Shown here: piece after piece, positions 50,657 through 59,010 of the stretch
Position numbering within the stretch: position 1 is the first letter of the stretch
How the letters are laid out: every line of letters begins with the position of its first letter
Source: an uncultured Spartobacteria bacterium
GTDB taxonomy: Bacteria; Verrucomicrobiota; Verrucomicrobiia; Chthoniobacterales; JAATET01
Direction: 5' to 3'
Length of the DNA stretch: 64,000 bases
Assembly: GCA_938011325.1 (NCBI GenBank)
Contig: CALLUD010000025.1
Location: 1-64,000, forward strand
The notes under the pieces: generated by a model
Told to the model about the DNA's origin: nothing
Database searches by the model: none
Seen by the model: only the letters and a program-made list of their open reading frames with translations
Program-made: the position numbers and the translations under genes

Positions 50657-50678
50657 GAAATTTCAAATTTGAAATTTC
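50657..50678. repeat. Perfect 22-bp AT-rich palindrome after tRNA-Leu
   Basis: GAAATTTCAAA (50657-50667) and TTTGAAATTTC (50668-50678) are exact complements with no spacer. A further partial copy (TTTGAAATT) follows. It lies between the tRNA and the UbiE start and may act as terminator or operator. Confidence 0.6.
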
Positions 50679-50682
50679 AGAT

Positions 50683-51384
50683 TTGAAATTCGCCAGCCGC
50701 CAGCAGGATCCGGAATTTATTCGACGCACGTTCGCGTCGATCGCCACGCGCTACGACCTCGCCAATCACGCGCTGAGTCTCGGCATCGATTTTCTCTGGC
50801 GCGCCATTGCCGCCCGCATGGTGCAAGGCTGGCGGCCCAAACGCGTGCTCGATCTCGCCACCGGCAGCGGTGACCTCGCGCTGGCCCTCGGGCGCGCCTG
50901 CCCGGCCGCAACCGTCGTCGGCGCGGACTTCTGCCTGCCCATGCTCGAGCAGGCGCGAAAAAAGGGAGTGCCCCATCTCGTCCAGGCCGATGGAACGAAG
51001 CTCCCCTTTGCCGACGCCTCCTTCGACGTCGTCACCGTCGCCTTCGGCCTTCGCAACATGGCGTCATGGGAGGGAGCGCTCCGGGAAATGGCCCGTGTGC
51101 TGCGGCCCGGCGGCCATGTGCTGGTGCTGGATTTCTCGCTGCCCGTTTCCCCGATCTTCCGCGCGATCTACCGGGTCTATCTGCACCACTTCCTCCCCGG
51201 CATCGCGGGATGGCTGACCGGCAAACGCGACGCTTACGAATACCTCGGCGAATCGATCGAAAAATTCCCGAATGGGCGGGGCATGCTCGATCTCATCGAA
51301 AATTGTGAATTCGAGATGGGCCAGGCGCGGCCGCTGTGTGGCGGAATTGTCACGATTTATGCTGCCACACGGTGCTCGCCCTGA
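50683..51384 (+). CDS. ubiE: UbiE/MenG-type quinone C-methyltransferase
   Basis: A 233-residue SAM-dependent methyltransferase starting at TTG 50683, the only plausible start, as a TGA precedes in frame at 50656. The N terminus is FIRRTFASIATRYDLANHAL, typical of UbiE/MenG. SAM motifs are VLDLATGSGDLALALG and VVGADFCLPMLEQARKKG, with LPFADASFDVVTVAFGLRNM and VLRPGGHVLVLDFS as post-motifs, and YEYLGESIEKFPNG near the end. It methylates the demethylmenaquinone or ubiquinone precursor ring at the inner membrane. Verrucomicrobia usually make menaquinone, so menG is the more likely role. Confidence 0.92.
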   Translation: MKFASRQQDPEFIRRTFASIATRYDLANHALSLGIDFLWRAIAARMVQGWRPKRVLDLATGSGDLALALGRACPAATVVGADFCLPMLEQARKKGVPHLVQADGTKLPFADASFDVVTVAFGLRNMASWEGALREMARVLRPGGHVLVLDFSLPVSPIFRAIYRVYLHHFLPGIAGWLTGKRDAYEYLGESIEKFPNGRGMLDLIENCEFEMGQARPLCGGIVTIYAATRCSP

Positions 51385-51390
51385 GTTTCC

Positions 51391-52323
51391 ATGGTTTTGC
51401 TGCGCCGCATCGCTTTCTGTCTCGTCTCCACGGCTCTTCTTTCCACCCCCCAGGCCCGCGCATGGGACCCTGTGGGCCACATGATCGTCGGCAGGATCGC
51501 CTACGATCAGCTCACTCCGAAGGCGCGCGAGAAGGTCGACCAAGCCGTCGTGGAGCTGAACCGCGGCGAGTCGGAGACCTATGATTTCGTGGTCGCGAAC
51601 TGCTGGATGGACGACATTCGCAGCCGCACGCGGGACTACAGCCCCTGGCATTACGTGAATCTGCCCTTCACGTCCGAGGGGCTGCCCATTCCCGACGGCG
51701 GGGACGGGCCGAATGTCGTCTGGGGGCTCGAGCTTGCGCAGGACGTGCTCGCGGGCAGGAAGACGCATCCCGCCATTTCCAACAAATCCCTGGCCGTGAT
51801 CATCCTTGCGCACCTCGTGGGAGACGTTCACCAGCCGCTCCATACAACGAGCCGGGACAATGATGCCGGCGGAAATCGCACGAAGATCGCGAACCTGCGT
51901 TCGCCTGCCTCCGATCTCCTCTTCGGCGGCGGTGGAAACCTCCATTTTTTCTGGGACAGCGCCTATCGACGTGTCTTCAAGGACGGCGAGGCAACCGTCT
52001 CCTACGAGCCGCCGATTTACGATCGCCACAAACCCGTGGCCGGCCACATCGCTGCCCTGCCCCTCGTGGAAAAGGCCGCCGCGGCCATCGTTGAGGAATT
52101 CCCGCCCTCGGTGGTCGAGGAACAGGGCGATGCCACCTCATGGGCAATGGAGAGTCACCGGCTCGGCTTTTCCCAGGGTTACGGCGCCCTCCCCGAAACG
52201 AACGGAGACGAGATTGTTCTCGATGAGGCCTACGTTTCCGAATCGAGTAAAATTGCCCGGCAACGGCTCGCGATGGCCGGCTACCGGCTGGGCGCGCTCC
52301 TGAACGAAATCTACGGAGAATAA
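51391..52323 (+). CDS. S1/P1-family nuclease, secreted
   Basis: A 310-residue exported zinc nuclease with signal peptide (LVSTALLSTPQARA) so the mature protein begins at WDPVGHMIVG, where the N-terminal tryptophan is a zinc ligand. Other ligands are in VVANCWMDDIRSRTRDYSPW, WHYVNLPF, ILAHLVGDVHQPLHTTS, DNDAGGNRTKIAN and GGNLHFFWDSAYRR. All three zinc sites of S1/P1 enzymes appear complete. It degrades single-stranded nucleic acids and 3'-nucleotides outside the inner membrane, probably for phosphate or nucleoside scavenging. It starts 6 bp after ubiE and may share its transcript. Confidence 0.93.
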   Translation: MVLLRRIAFCLVSTALLSTPQARAWDPVGHMIVGRIAYDQLTPKAREKVDQAVVELNRGESETYDFVVANCWMDDIRSRTRDYSPWHYVNLPFTSEGLPIPDGGDGPNVVWGLELAQDVLAGRKTHPAISNKSLAVIILAHLVGDVHQPLHTTSRDNDAGGNRTKIANLRSPASDLLFGGGGNLHFFWDSAYRRVFKDGEATVSYEPPIYDRHKPVAGHIAALPLVEKAAAAIVEEFPPSVVEEQGDATSWAMESHRLGFSQGYGALPETNGDEIVLDEAYVSESSKIARQRLAMAGYRLGALLNEIYGE

Positions 52324-52408
52324 AATTTCGAACAAAACCGCGGGTTGCCGGGTTAAATGAGAAGCGCACCTGATGTATCAGGCGCGAAACCAGAAGAACC
52401 TCAATACT

Positions 52409-52786
52409 ATGAAAAAATTCCTCTCCACCCTTACAGCAGTCCTTGTCGCCGCGAATGTCTTTGCCGCGGAGTTTGAAGAAATCAGCATGGAAGAACTCCA
52501 GGCCAAGATCGCGAACAATGAAGTGACCGTCGTCGACGTCAACGGCACCGAGAGCTACAATCAGGGGCACATCCCCGGCGCGATCGACTACATCGCCGTG
52601 AAGGAGGACTTCGCCAGCAAGCTGCCCGAGGACAAGGACGCCCTCATCGTCGCCTACTGCGGCAACGAGCGTTGCGGCGCCTACGCCCAGGCCGCCCAGG
52701 CCGCCAAGGAGCTCGGCTACACGAACGTGAAGCACTTCAAGCCTGGCATCGCCGGCTGGAAGGCAAACGGCGGAAAGCTCGAATAA
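52409..52786 (+). CDS. Periplasmic rhodanese-domain protein
   Basis: From ATG 52409 a 125-residue product with signal peptide (MKKFLSTLTAVLVAANVFAA). The single rhodanese domain (about 25-122) has VDVNGTESYNQGHIPGAIDY, and the sulfur-accepting cysteine in VAYCGNERCGAYAQAAQAA, followed by LGYTNVKHFKPGIAGWKAN. Unlike the protein at 17761-18303 this one keeps the catalytic cysteine. It is exported, so it probably handles sulfur or disulfides in the periplasm. Strong terminator follows. Confidence 0.88.
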   Translation: MKKFLSTLTAVLVAANVFAAEFEEISMEELQAKIANNEVTVVDVNGTESYNQGHIPGAIDYIAVKEDFASKLPEDKDALIVAYCGNERCGAYAQAAQAAKELGYTNVKHFKPGIAGWKANGGKLE

Positions 52787-52806
52787 CAAGCCGTCCACGA
52801 ATCACC

Positions 52807-52839
52807 GCCCCGGTGCGATCCATCGCATCGGGGCTTTTT
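52807..52839. terminator. Intrinsic terminator
   Basis: GCCCCGGTGCGAT (52807-52819) pairs with ATCGCATCGGGGC (52822-52834), with a single G-T pair, and is followed by TTTTT (52835-52839). It ends the rhodanese transcript and, read on the other strand, may also serve the MFS gene. Confidence 0.88.
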
Positions 52840-52842
52840 CGT

Positions 52843-54150
52843 CTACGACACAGACAACCGCCGCGAGAAAATCGCAACGACTCCGGCTGCGGCGAGAGCC
52901 GCGACAAAAAGGAATGGCAGCCAGATCAGGGTTTGGCCGAAGAGTTCATTGTCCGTGGCCGCCGGAGCAACCTCGCGAACCCGGGCGGCAAGACCTGCAA
53001 AAAGGACACCCACCGCGCCATAGGCAAGATTGAGGGCAACGCCGCGGAAGCTGAGCACGGTGGCGCGGACCTCGGGCCGGGCCCAGAGGTTGAGGTAATG
53101 GGAAACGAAGAACATCAGCCCATCCATCGCAAGGCCCAGCGGCAGAATCACCCACACGCCCCACAGCGGCATTCCAAATGCGGCTCCCACAAGGCCAATG
53201 AGCACAAGCACGATGACCACGCCAAAATTCACCGGCGCTGAAAGACGCGCGACCATGCGGCGGGAAATCGGTGCGGCGATGAATCCCAGCAGCGCCAGCG
53301 ACGAGCCAATCACGCCGAAGAGGAATTCCGGAATCGCGATCAGGCGCAGGTAATTGCTCTCGAGCGTCAGGAAAAGACGGACCACGCTGTCGCAGCACAA
53401 CGCCACGAGAAGCACGAGCAGGATGCGCCGCCCTTTCAGCACAACAAGCGCACCATCGCGGATGTTGCACAGCGCCCGACGGGCCGTCGTCGCCCCGCCC
53501 GTTGCCATCTTTGTTTTCGCAGCCGGCTCGCACATGGAAAGTGCCACCGCCAGACAGGCAAGCGACGTCAGCAATGTCAGGTTCACCGGCCACCGGACCA
53601 TCTCACCAGGTTCCGGAGTCCAGTTGCTCCCGAGAGCGGCGGCCACCTGTCGGACGACCGTCGGATCGTAAAGCAGCGCGCCGGTGATCATGGCCACGAA
53701 GAACGCGCCGGATTGCCAGCGCATCAGCCGCTCGAGCACACGCGGCCAGGAAACTTCGCGGTCCTTCGCAGGCAACGAGTCGTAGGCCAACGCTTCGTCC
53801 GCACCGCTGGCCGCGGCTTCCGCCGCGCCGCTGAGAATGCGGTTCAGGAGCAGCATTAGAAACAACAAGGCCGGCTGGCCGGTCGGCGCGAACGCGAAGA
53901 GCATCATCTCGGCGACCATCAGGACCGCGGCAAGCACGACCATTCGTTGCCGGCCGATTACATCGGCCAAAGCACCCGATGGAATTTCCAGCACCACGAT
54001 GGAAACCGCCCACGCGACATTGAGCAGCGAATACTGCTCGAGCGACAACCCGAGATCGACGAAGAGAACCCCGAGAACGGGATAGTAGAACCGCGCGTTG
54101 AACAGCACGCGGAACGCGATGAACAAGGGAATGTTGCGCGAGGCGGACAC
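52843..54150 (-). CDS. MFS transporter
   Basis: A 435-residue transporter with about twelve helices. It starts NIPLFIAFRVLFNARFYYPV and carries the helix 2-3 loop EIPSGALADVIGRQRMVVLA typical of major facilitator proteins. GAAEAAASGADEALAYDSLP, a loop seen in a poorly characterised MFS group, follows. The substrate is unknown. It lies 39 bp after the lipoprotein gene on the same strand and converges on the rhodanese gene across the terminator. Confidence 0.82.
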   Translation of the reverse strand: MSASRNIPLFIAFRVLFNARFYYPVLGVLFVDLGLSLEQYSLLNVAWAVSIVVLEIPSGALADVIGRQRMVVLAAVLMVAEMMLFAFAPTGQPALLFLMLLLNRILSGAAEAAASGADEALAYDSLPAKDREVSWPRVLERLMRWQSGAFFVAMITGALLYDPTVVRQVAAALGSNWTPEPGEMVRWPVNLTLLTSLACLAVALSMCEPAAKTKMATGGATTARRALCNIRDGALVVLKGRRILLVLLVALCCDSVVRLFLTLESNYLRLIAIPEFLFGVIGSSLALLGFIAAPISRRMVARLSAPVNFGVVIVLVLIGLVGAAFGMPLWGVWVILPLGLAMDGLMFFVSHYLNLWARPEVRATVLSFRGVALNLAYGAVGVLFAGLAARVREVAPAATDNELFGQTLIWLPFLFVAALAAAGVVAIFSRRLSVS

Positions 54151-54189
54151 TGCCCGGCCACGCTATCCGCTGCGACGGTTCAGAAAAGG

Positions 54190-54423
54190 CTATTGCGAGG
54201 TCTCGCGCTGCGGCTGGCCGGGATTTTCCGGTTGAGAAATGGGAGTCGACGACGGGGTGGAGCCGGCGTCCGGGTCGGGCATCGAGATGGTCGACTCTGT
54301 CTGACGGTCCGCGCCCATCGAGCCCGTGCTTCCGCCTTCGTCTCCGCAGCCGACAAGAAAGCAGGCCACTCCCATTAACAGCAGTCCGCCCGCAGTCAGC
54401 AAAGTCCTCGATGGCATTCTCAT
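54190..54423 (-). CDS. Small lipoprotein
   Basis: A 77-residue product with a lipoprotein signal (LTAGGLLLMGVACFLVGCGD, lipobox LVGC at about residues 23-26). The mature part is low-complexity: Gly/Ser/Asp/Thr/Pro-rich (SMPDPDAGSTPSSTPISQPE). No family is recognised. It precedes the MFS gene on the same strand. Confidence 0.7.
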   Translation of the reverse strand: MRMPSRTLLTAGGLLLMGVACFLVGCGDEGGSTGSMGADRQTESTISMPDPDAGSTPSSTPISQPENPGQPQRETSQ

Positions 54424-54492
54424 GCCCGGAGTTCGGCTTGCACACCGCGACCGCAGGTCAGGTGGACGACTGACTCCGGCGTGGTGCCTGCC

Positions 54493-54702
54493 CTAGGCCT
54501 CGGTGATCGCCGTCACTTGGGGCAGTCCGACAACCGTCACCACAAACGGCTTTTCGACCACGGAGATCGCCAGCGAGTTGAGCACCGCATCTCCGGCGGT
54601 CTTCACCACGATGCGGCGTCCGTCATTCACTTCGATGGCAAATGGAACAAAGGGATTCGCTGCGAGTCGTTCCGCGAGCTGGTCGTGAATGGCCGTTGTC
54701 AT
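54493..54702 (-). CDS. Small protein of unknown function, 69 residues
   Basis: From ATG 54702 the product starts MTTAIHDQLAERLAANPFVP, continues FAIEVNDGRRIVVKTAGDAV and ends VVGLPQVTAITEA. It resembles small planctomycete-verrucomicrobial proteins with the pattern NPFxPFxIxxxDGRxxxV, but I cannot name a family. It diverges from ribBA. Confidence 0.6.
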   Translation of the reverse strand: MTTAIHDQLAERLAANPFVPFAIEVNDGRRIVVKTAGDAVLNSLAISVVEKPFVVTVVGLPQVTAITEA

Positions 54703-54817
54703 CGCCGCAGCTTGCAACGACCTTCCCGCAAAAAGCGATGCTGGAAATTGGGGAACGGGACCTCCGTCAATTTCCTTCTCGCGCCCACCCGACAGGATTG
54801 GGGTAAATTGCTTTCCA

Positions 54818-56041
54818 ATGCCGAAGTCGTCCAGTCGTCGCCAGTCACCGTCGTTCGATCCCATTCCGGAGGTCATCAAGGACATTCGCGCGGGCAAAAT
54901 GGTCATCGTCACCGACGACGCCGATCGCGAAAACGAGGGCGACCTCGTAATGGCGGCCGAGAAGGTCACCCCTGCGGCGGTGAATTTCATGACGCGGTAT
55001 GGCCGGGGATTGGTCTGCGCCCCGATCACCGAAGAGCGCGCCGAGCAGCTCGGGCTTCAGCGCATGGTCGCGCACAACCGCGAGATGTATAAGACCGACT
55101 TCACGGTTTCCGTCGACGCGGCCCGGGACATCACGACGGGCATCAGCGCAAAGGATCGCGCAACGACAATTCGAGTGCTGGCAAATCCGAAGGCGACCCC
55201 TGCGGATCTCGTCCAGCCGGGGCACATCTTTCCGTTGCAGGCAAGACCGGGCGGCGTGCTTCGACGCGCGGGGCACACCGAGGCGTCGGTCGATCTGGCA
55301 CGGCTCGCGGGATTGGATCCCTCCGGCGTCATCTGCGAGATCCTCAACGAGGATGGCTCGATGGCGCGACTTCCGGACCTCATGAAATTCCGGAAGAAGC
55401 ACGGGTTGAAGATCTGCACGATCAAGGATCTCATTGCGCATCGTCGCAAAAGCGAGCGCCTCGTGGTGCGCGAGACCATCGTGCAAATGCCTACGGACTA
55501 CGGCACGTTCCAACTGCACCTTTACCGTTCCGAGATCGACGGCATGCACCACCTCGCGCTCGTGAAGGGCGAGATCGACGGCGAAAAACCCACCCTCGTC
55601 CGCGTGCACAGCGAATGTCTCACCGGTGACGTTTTCGGCTCGCGACGCTGCGATTGCGGCCCGCAATTGCAGACCGCGATGCGACAGATCGAGGAGGCCG
55701 GCAACGGCGTGCTCGTATACATGCGCCAGGAGGGCCGCGGCATCGGCCTCGCGGCAAAACTCCACGCCTACAAGCTGCAGGAGGAAGGCCTCGACACCGT
55801 GGAGGCGAACGAGCGGCTCGGCTTCCCGCCGGATTTGCGCGACTACGGGCTCGGCGCCCAGATTCTCAACGACCTCGGCGTGCGGAAGATTCGCCTGATG
55901 ACGAACAACCCGCGCAAGGTCGTCGGGCTCGATGGCTACAACCTCGAAATCGTCGAGCAGGTCCCCATTCGCAGCGCTGCGAACCCGCACAACGAACGGT
56001 ATCTCTCCACGAAGAAGAAGAAACTCGGGCATCTGTTGTAA
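54818..56041 (+). CDS. ribBA: Bifunctional riboflavin enzyme RibBA
   Basis: A 407-residue fusion of 3,4-dihydroxy-2-butanone-4-phosphate synthase (about 15-210: TDDADRENEGDLVMAAEKVT, FMTRYGRGLVCAPIT, RRAGHTEASVDLARLAGL) and GTP cyclohydrolase II (about 215-400: VRVHSECLTGDVFGSRRCDC with zinc cysteines, YMRQEGRGIGLAAKLHAYKL, RDYGLGAQILNDLGVRKIRL). Both halves keep catalytic motifs, so both first steps of riboflavin synthesis are probably provided. The start at 54818 is the first ATG near the fold; an in-frame ATG at 54689 would add 43 unrelated residues. ribH follows after 71 bp. Confidence 0.95.
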   Translation: MPKSSSRRQSPSFDPIPEVIKDIRAGKMVIVTDDADRENEGDLVMAAEKVTPAAVNFMTRYGRGLVCAPITEERAEQLGLQRMVAHNREMYKTDFTVSVDAARDITTGISAKDRATTIRVLANPKATPADLVQPGHIFPLQARPGGVLRRAGHTEASVDLARLAGLDPSGVICEILNEDGSMARLPDLMKFRKKHGLKICTIKDLIAHRRKSERLVVRETIVQMPTDYGTFQLHLYRSEIDGMHHLALVKGEIDGEKPTLVRVHSECLTGDVFGSRRCDCGPQLQTAMRQIEEAGNGVLVYMRQEGRGIGLAAKLHAYKLQEEGLDTVEANERLGFPPDLRDYGLGAQILNDLGVRKIRLMTNNPRKVVGLDGYNLEIVEQVPIRSAANPHNERYLSTKKKKLGHLL

Positions 56042-56112
56042 GCGCGGGCGACTCGCCCCCCCGATGCGCGGGTTGCCATGCCCCTGTTTTCTGGCACTAT
56101 CTCCCTTCCACC

Positions 56113-56592
56113 ATGTCCACCGCATTGCCAGACCGTCCCACGCACACCGCGCAGGCCCGCGGGAATTTTGCGCTCGTCGTGAGCCGGTATAACGAGGAGT
56201 TCACCTCCGCGCTCGCCACGAACGCGCGCGAGGAACTGCTCGCCATCAATGCGGAGTCGACCGTCACCACCCACTTTGCGCCCGGCGCTTTCGAGATTCC
56301 ATTGCTCGTAAAGCTCCTGGCGGAGCGCGGGGAATTCGACGCCATCCTCGCATTGGGCGTGATCATTCGCGGCAGCACCGCCCACGCGGATCTGATCGCC
56401 GCGTCCATCACCCACTCGTTGCAACAAATTTCCCTCGAGCATCGCGTGCCGGTTCTTCACGAGGTTCTGCTGGTCAACGACGAGACGCAGGCCCGGCAGC
56501 GCTGCATCGAGCCTCAACTCAATCGCGGTCGCGAGGCCGCCCGTGCCGCCGTCTCGGCGGTGCAGGCCGTTCGCGCGATCGCCGCAAGCTGA
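56113..56592 (+). CDS. ribH: 6,7-dimethyl-8-ribityllumazine synthase
   Basis: A 159-residue lumazine synthase, condensing the butanone phosphate with the pyrimidine precursor of riboflavin. Conserved elements are ALVVSRYNEEFTSAL, HFAPGAFEIPLLVKLL, ILALGVIIRGSTAHADLIAA (substrate loop with the catalytic-site His) and VPVLHEVLLVNDETQARQR. It follows ribBA and precedes nusB, a common bacterial order. The length is normal. Confidence 0.94.
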   Translation: MSTALPDRPTHTAQARGNFALVVSRYNEEFTSALATNAREELLAINAESTVTTHFAPGAFEIPLLVKLLAERGEFDAILALGVIIRGSTAHADLIAASITHSLQQISLEHRVPVLHEVLLVNDETQARQRCIEPQLNRGREAARAAVSAVQAVRAIAAS

Positions 56593-56600
56593 TTCAAACC

Positions 56601-57044
56601 ATGGGAGTTCGAAGAGAGGGCCGCGAGGCTGCGGTCCAGTTCCTTTATCAACGCGACCTGAACCCGACTTCGGAGATCGCCGACCTTGGCGTGTTCTACA
56701 AAATGCGCGGGCTGAGCCCGAGCGCGCGCCGTTTTTGCGACGTGCTCGTCCGCGGCGTGCTGGAGAACCAGGCCGCCATCGACGAGGTCATCAAGGAGCA
56801 CGCGCAGAATTATCAGCTCCACCGCATCTCCGCCGTCGATCGCAACATCATCCGCCTCGCGATCTACGAGATGCAGAATTGCCCGGAAGTGCCGCCGGTC
56901 GTTTCCATCAACGAGGCCATCGAAATCGCGAAAAAATACAGCACCGACGAGTCGGGCCGCTTCGTCAACGGCGTGCTCGACCACGTGCGCGAGACCCTTT
57001 CGCGCCCGGCCCGCACCGCCAGCGCTGCCCAACCCGGCGAATGA
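56601..57044 (+). CDS. nusB: Transcription antitermination factor NusB
   Basis: A 147-residue NusB, an RNA-binding helical protein that with NusE (S10) prevents early termination of rRNA transcripts. Motifs are REGREAAVQFLYQRDLNP, ARRFCDVLVRGVLENQAAID and RISAVDRNIIRLAIYEM, with INEAIEIAKKYSTDESGRFV and NGVLDHV at the end. It starts 8 bp after ribH and overlaps ftsY by four bases (ATGA). Length is normal. Confidence 0.95.
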   Translation: MGVRREGREAAVQFLYQRDLNPTSEIADLGVFYKMRGLSPSARRFCDVLVRGVLENQAAIDEVIKEHAQNYQLHRISAVDRNIIRLAIYEMQNCPEVPPVVSINEAIEIAKKYSTDESGRFVNGVLDHVRETLSRPARTASAAQPGE

Positions 57045-57883
57045 AGTTTCTCAGGAACCTCGTCGAGAAATTCGCCGGCAAGCCGGTTGACTGGGACGAA
57101 CTCGAGGAAAGCCTCATCCGCGCCGACCTCGGCGTGCCCATGGCGATGCGCATCATGGATGCCTTGCGCGCGCGCGGCGGCGAGCTCACCTCGAAGTGGG
57201 TGAACGACGTCACGCGATTCGAAATTCTCGAGGTTCTGCCAAAGGAAAATCCGCCGGTCCTGCCGGTCGCGGGGCGTCCGAAGGTCCTGCTGATGATCGG
57301 AGTCAACGGCACGGGCAAGACGACCTCCACGGCGAAGCTCGCGAATTTCTTCAAGCAACAGGGGCGCACCTCGCTCCTCGTCGCCGCCGACACCTTTCGC
57401 GCGGCCGCGATCGAGCAACTTTGCGTCTGGGGCGACCGCCTCGGCATCGAGGTCGTGAAGGGACAATACAACAGCGATCCCGCCGCTCTTTGCTACGACG
57501 CCTACATCAGCGCGCAGAAGCGCGGCGTCGACTACCTCATCTGCGACACCGCCGGCCGACTGCACACGAAGGGAAATCTCATGCAGGAACTCGCGAAGGT
57601 GAATCGCACACTGGCAAAGCATTCCCCGGACCTGCCCGACGAGAAGCTCCTCGTCGTCGACGCAACGACCGGCTCGAACGCCCTCGTCCAGGCCAAGGAA
57701 TTTCACCAGGCCGTCGGGCTCACGGGTGTCATTGTCACGAAACTGGACGGCAGCGGCAAAGGCGGCGTGGCCGTGGCGATTCAGAACGAACTCGGCATTC
57801 CCACCCGGTTTGTCGGCACGGGCGAAAAACTCGACGACCTCGCGCCATTCGACCGCGAGGCGTTCGTTGATCAGATCCTCTAA
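57041..57883 (+). CDS. ftsY: Signal recognition particle receptor FtsY
   Basis: A 280-residue SRP receptor GTPase with a short N-terminal region; the acidic A domain of enteric FtsY is absent, as in many bacteria. The NG domain has KVLLMIGVNGTGKTTSTAKL (G1), LLVAADTFRAAAIEQL, YLICDTAGRLHTKGNLMQEL (G3), VTKLDGSGKGGVAVAIQNEL (G4) and GTGEKLDDLAPFD (G5). It docks ribosome-SRP complexes at the membrane. The start overlaps the nusB stop. Confidence 0.95.
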   Translation: MKFLRNLVEKFAGKPVDWDELEESLIRADLGVPMAMRIMDALRARGGELTSKWVNDVTRFEILEVLPKENPPVLPVAGRPKVLLMIGVNGTGKTTSTAKLANFFKQQGRTSLLVAADTFRAAAIEQLCVWGDRLGIEVVKGQYNSDPAALCYDAYISAQKRGVDYLICDTAGRLHTKGNLMQELAKVNRTLAKHSPDLPDEKLLVVDATTGSNALVQAKEFHQAVGLTGVIVTKLDGSGKGGVAVAIQNELGIPTRFVGTGEKLDDLAPFDREAFVDQIL

Positions 57884-57961
57884 GGCACATCGGATGGCGG
57901 GGAAAGCGCGCACGAAATTCTTCCCGTTTGCCGGCTTTCCTTATTAATTCTCCTGTTTCCC

Positions 57962-58609
57962 ATGCCCGAGTTTCTGCAAAAAGGCGGCCCACTCATGTGG
58001 CTGCTCCTCGTTTGCAGCGTCGTTGCCGTCGCTGTGTTCCTCGAGCGGACGATCTATCTGCACCGCGCCGCGATCCGCGTCGGCGAGATGCTGCGCGGTC
58101 TCTCGAATCTCCTCGCGACGGGCAACATCGCCGAGGCACTGCAGGAATGCAGCTCCACACCGGGACCCGCCGCCCGGGTGATGCGCGCCGTTCTGCTCAA
58201 GCATGATCTGCCACGCTCCGAACTCCGCGACATCGCGCAGGATGCCGGTCAGCTCGAAGTCCCGCGCCTCGAGCGAAACCTCGGGGTCCTCGTCACGATC
58301 ATTTACGTTGCGCCATTGATCGGCCTCCTTGGCACGGTGGTCGGTCTCGTGCAGGCGTTCACCGAAGTCTCCGCCCAGGGCGGCTACGCGACCGCGGCCG
58401 AAATTTCCGCCGGCGTTTACCAGAGCCTGCTGACCACCGCCGCGGGCCTCGCGGTGTGCATCCCCACTCTGCTCGCCTACCAGTTTCTCTCCACCCGCGT
58501 GAACGAGATCATGCACGACATGGAGCGCGCGGGCATTGAAATCATCATGCTGATCACCGACCTCCGCCGGGGAGGATCGGCTCAGGAACGCCGCGCCGAA
58601 GAGCAGTGA
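57962..58609 (+). CDS. ExbB/TolQ-type proton channel subunit
   Basis: A 215-residue inner-membrane protein of the MotA/TolQ/ExbB family. Helix 1 is at about 8-26 (PLMWLLLVCSVVAVAVFLER), and the paired helices TIIYVAPLIGLLGTVVGLVQ and YQSLLTTAAGLAVCIPTLLA carry the conserved G-L-L-G-T-V and the threonine-lined pore. It forms the proton-driven engine with the following TolR-like protein. The four genes from here to 60016 overlap each other by four bases, so they are translated as a unit. Confidence 0.9.
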   Translation: MPEFLQKGGPLMWLLLVCSVVAVAVFLERTIYLHRAAIRVGEMLRGLSNLLATGNIAEALQECSSTPGPAARVMRAVLLKHDLPRSELRDIAQDAGQLEVPRLERNLGVLVTIIYVAPLIGLLGTVVGLVQAFTEVSAQGGYATAAEISAGVYQSLLTTAAGLAVCIPTLLAYQFLSTRVNEIMHDMERAGIEIIMLITDLRRGGSAQERRAEEQ

Positions 58610-59010
58610 AACTCACGCGCACGCTGAATCCCCACTTCGGGTTGCTGCTGCTCGTTCCCGTTGCCGACCTTGCCGCGGGATTGCTGATTTTCCTTCTCCT
58701 GAGCGGCGGCTTGCTCCTGCAGCCAGGCGTGATGGTCAAGGCGCCCGACTCGCCGTTCCTGCTCGCGCCGCAGCGAAATCCGGGAGTCGTGGCAATCACC
58801 GGCGCACCCGCCCCGGCGATTTATTTCGACAACCGACGGATTTCCCCGGCCGAGCTCGCCACCCGGCTGGACGCCATGCCGGAGACGACGCGCACGCTCA
58901 TCATCAAGGCGGACCGCCGTGCACCGGTGGAACTTCTTGTCGAAGTGACCAACGTCGCCATCACCCGTGGATTCTCCGTCGTGCTGGCCACCGAGCCGTC
59001 GAAGCAATGA
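58606..59010 (+). CDS. ExbD/TolR-type proton channel subunit
   Basis: A 134-residue protein beginning with GTG at 58606, overlapping the previous stop (GTGA). One helix near the N terminus has LLLLVPVADLAAGLLIFLLL, with the aspartate (about 21) used for proton transfer in ExbD/TolR. The periplasmic part is of normal size (PGVMVKAPDSPFLLAP, TRTLIIKADRRAPVELLVEV). It partners with the TolQ-like protein upstream. Confidence 0.86.
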   Translation: MKLTRTLNPHFGLLLLVPVADLAAGLLIFLLLSGGLLLQPGVMVKAPDSPFLLAPQRNPGVVAITGAPAPAIYFDNRRISPAELATRLDAMPETTRTLIIKADRRAPVELLVEVTNVAITRGFSVVLATEPSKQ

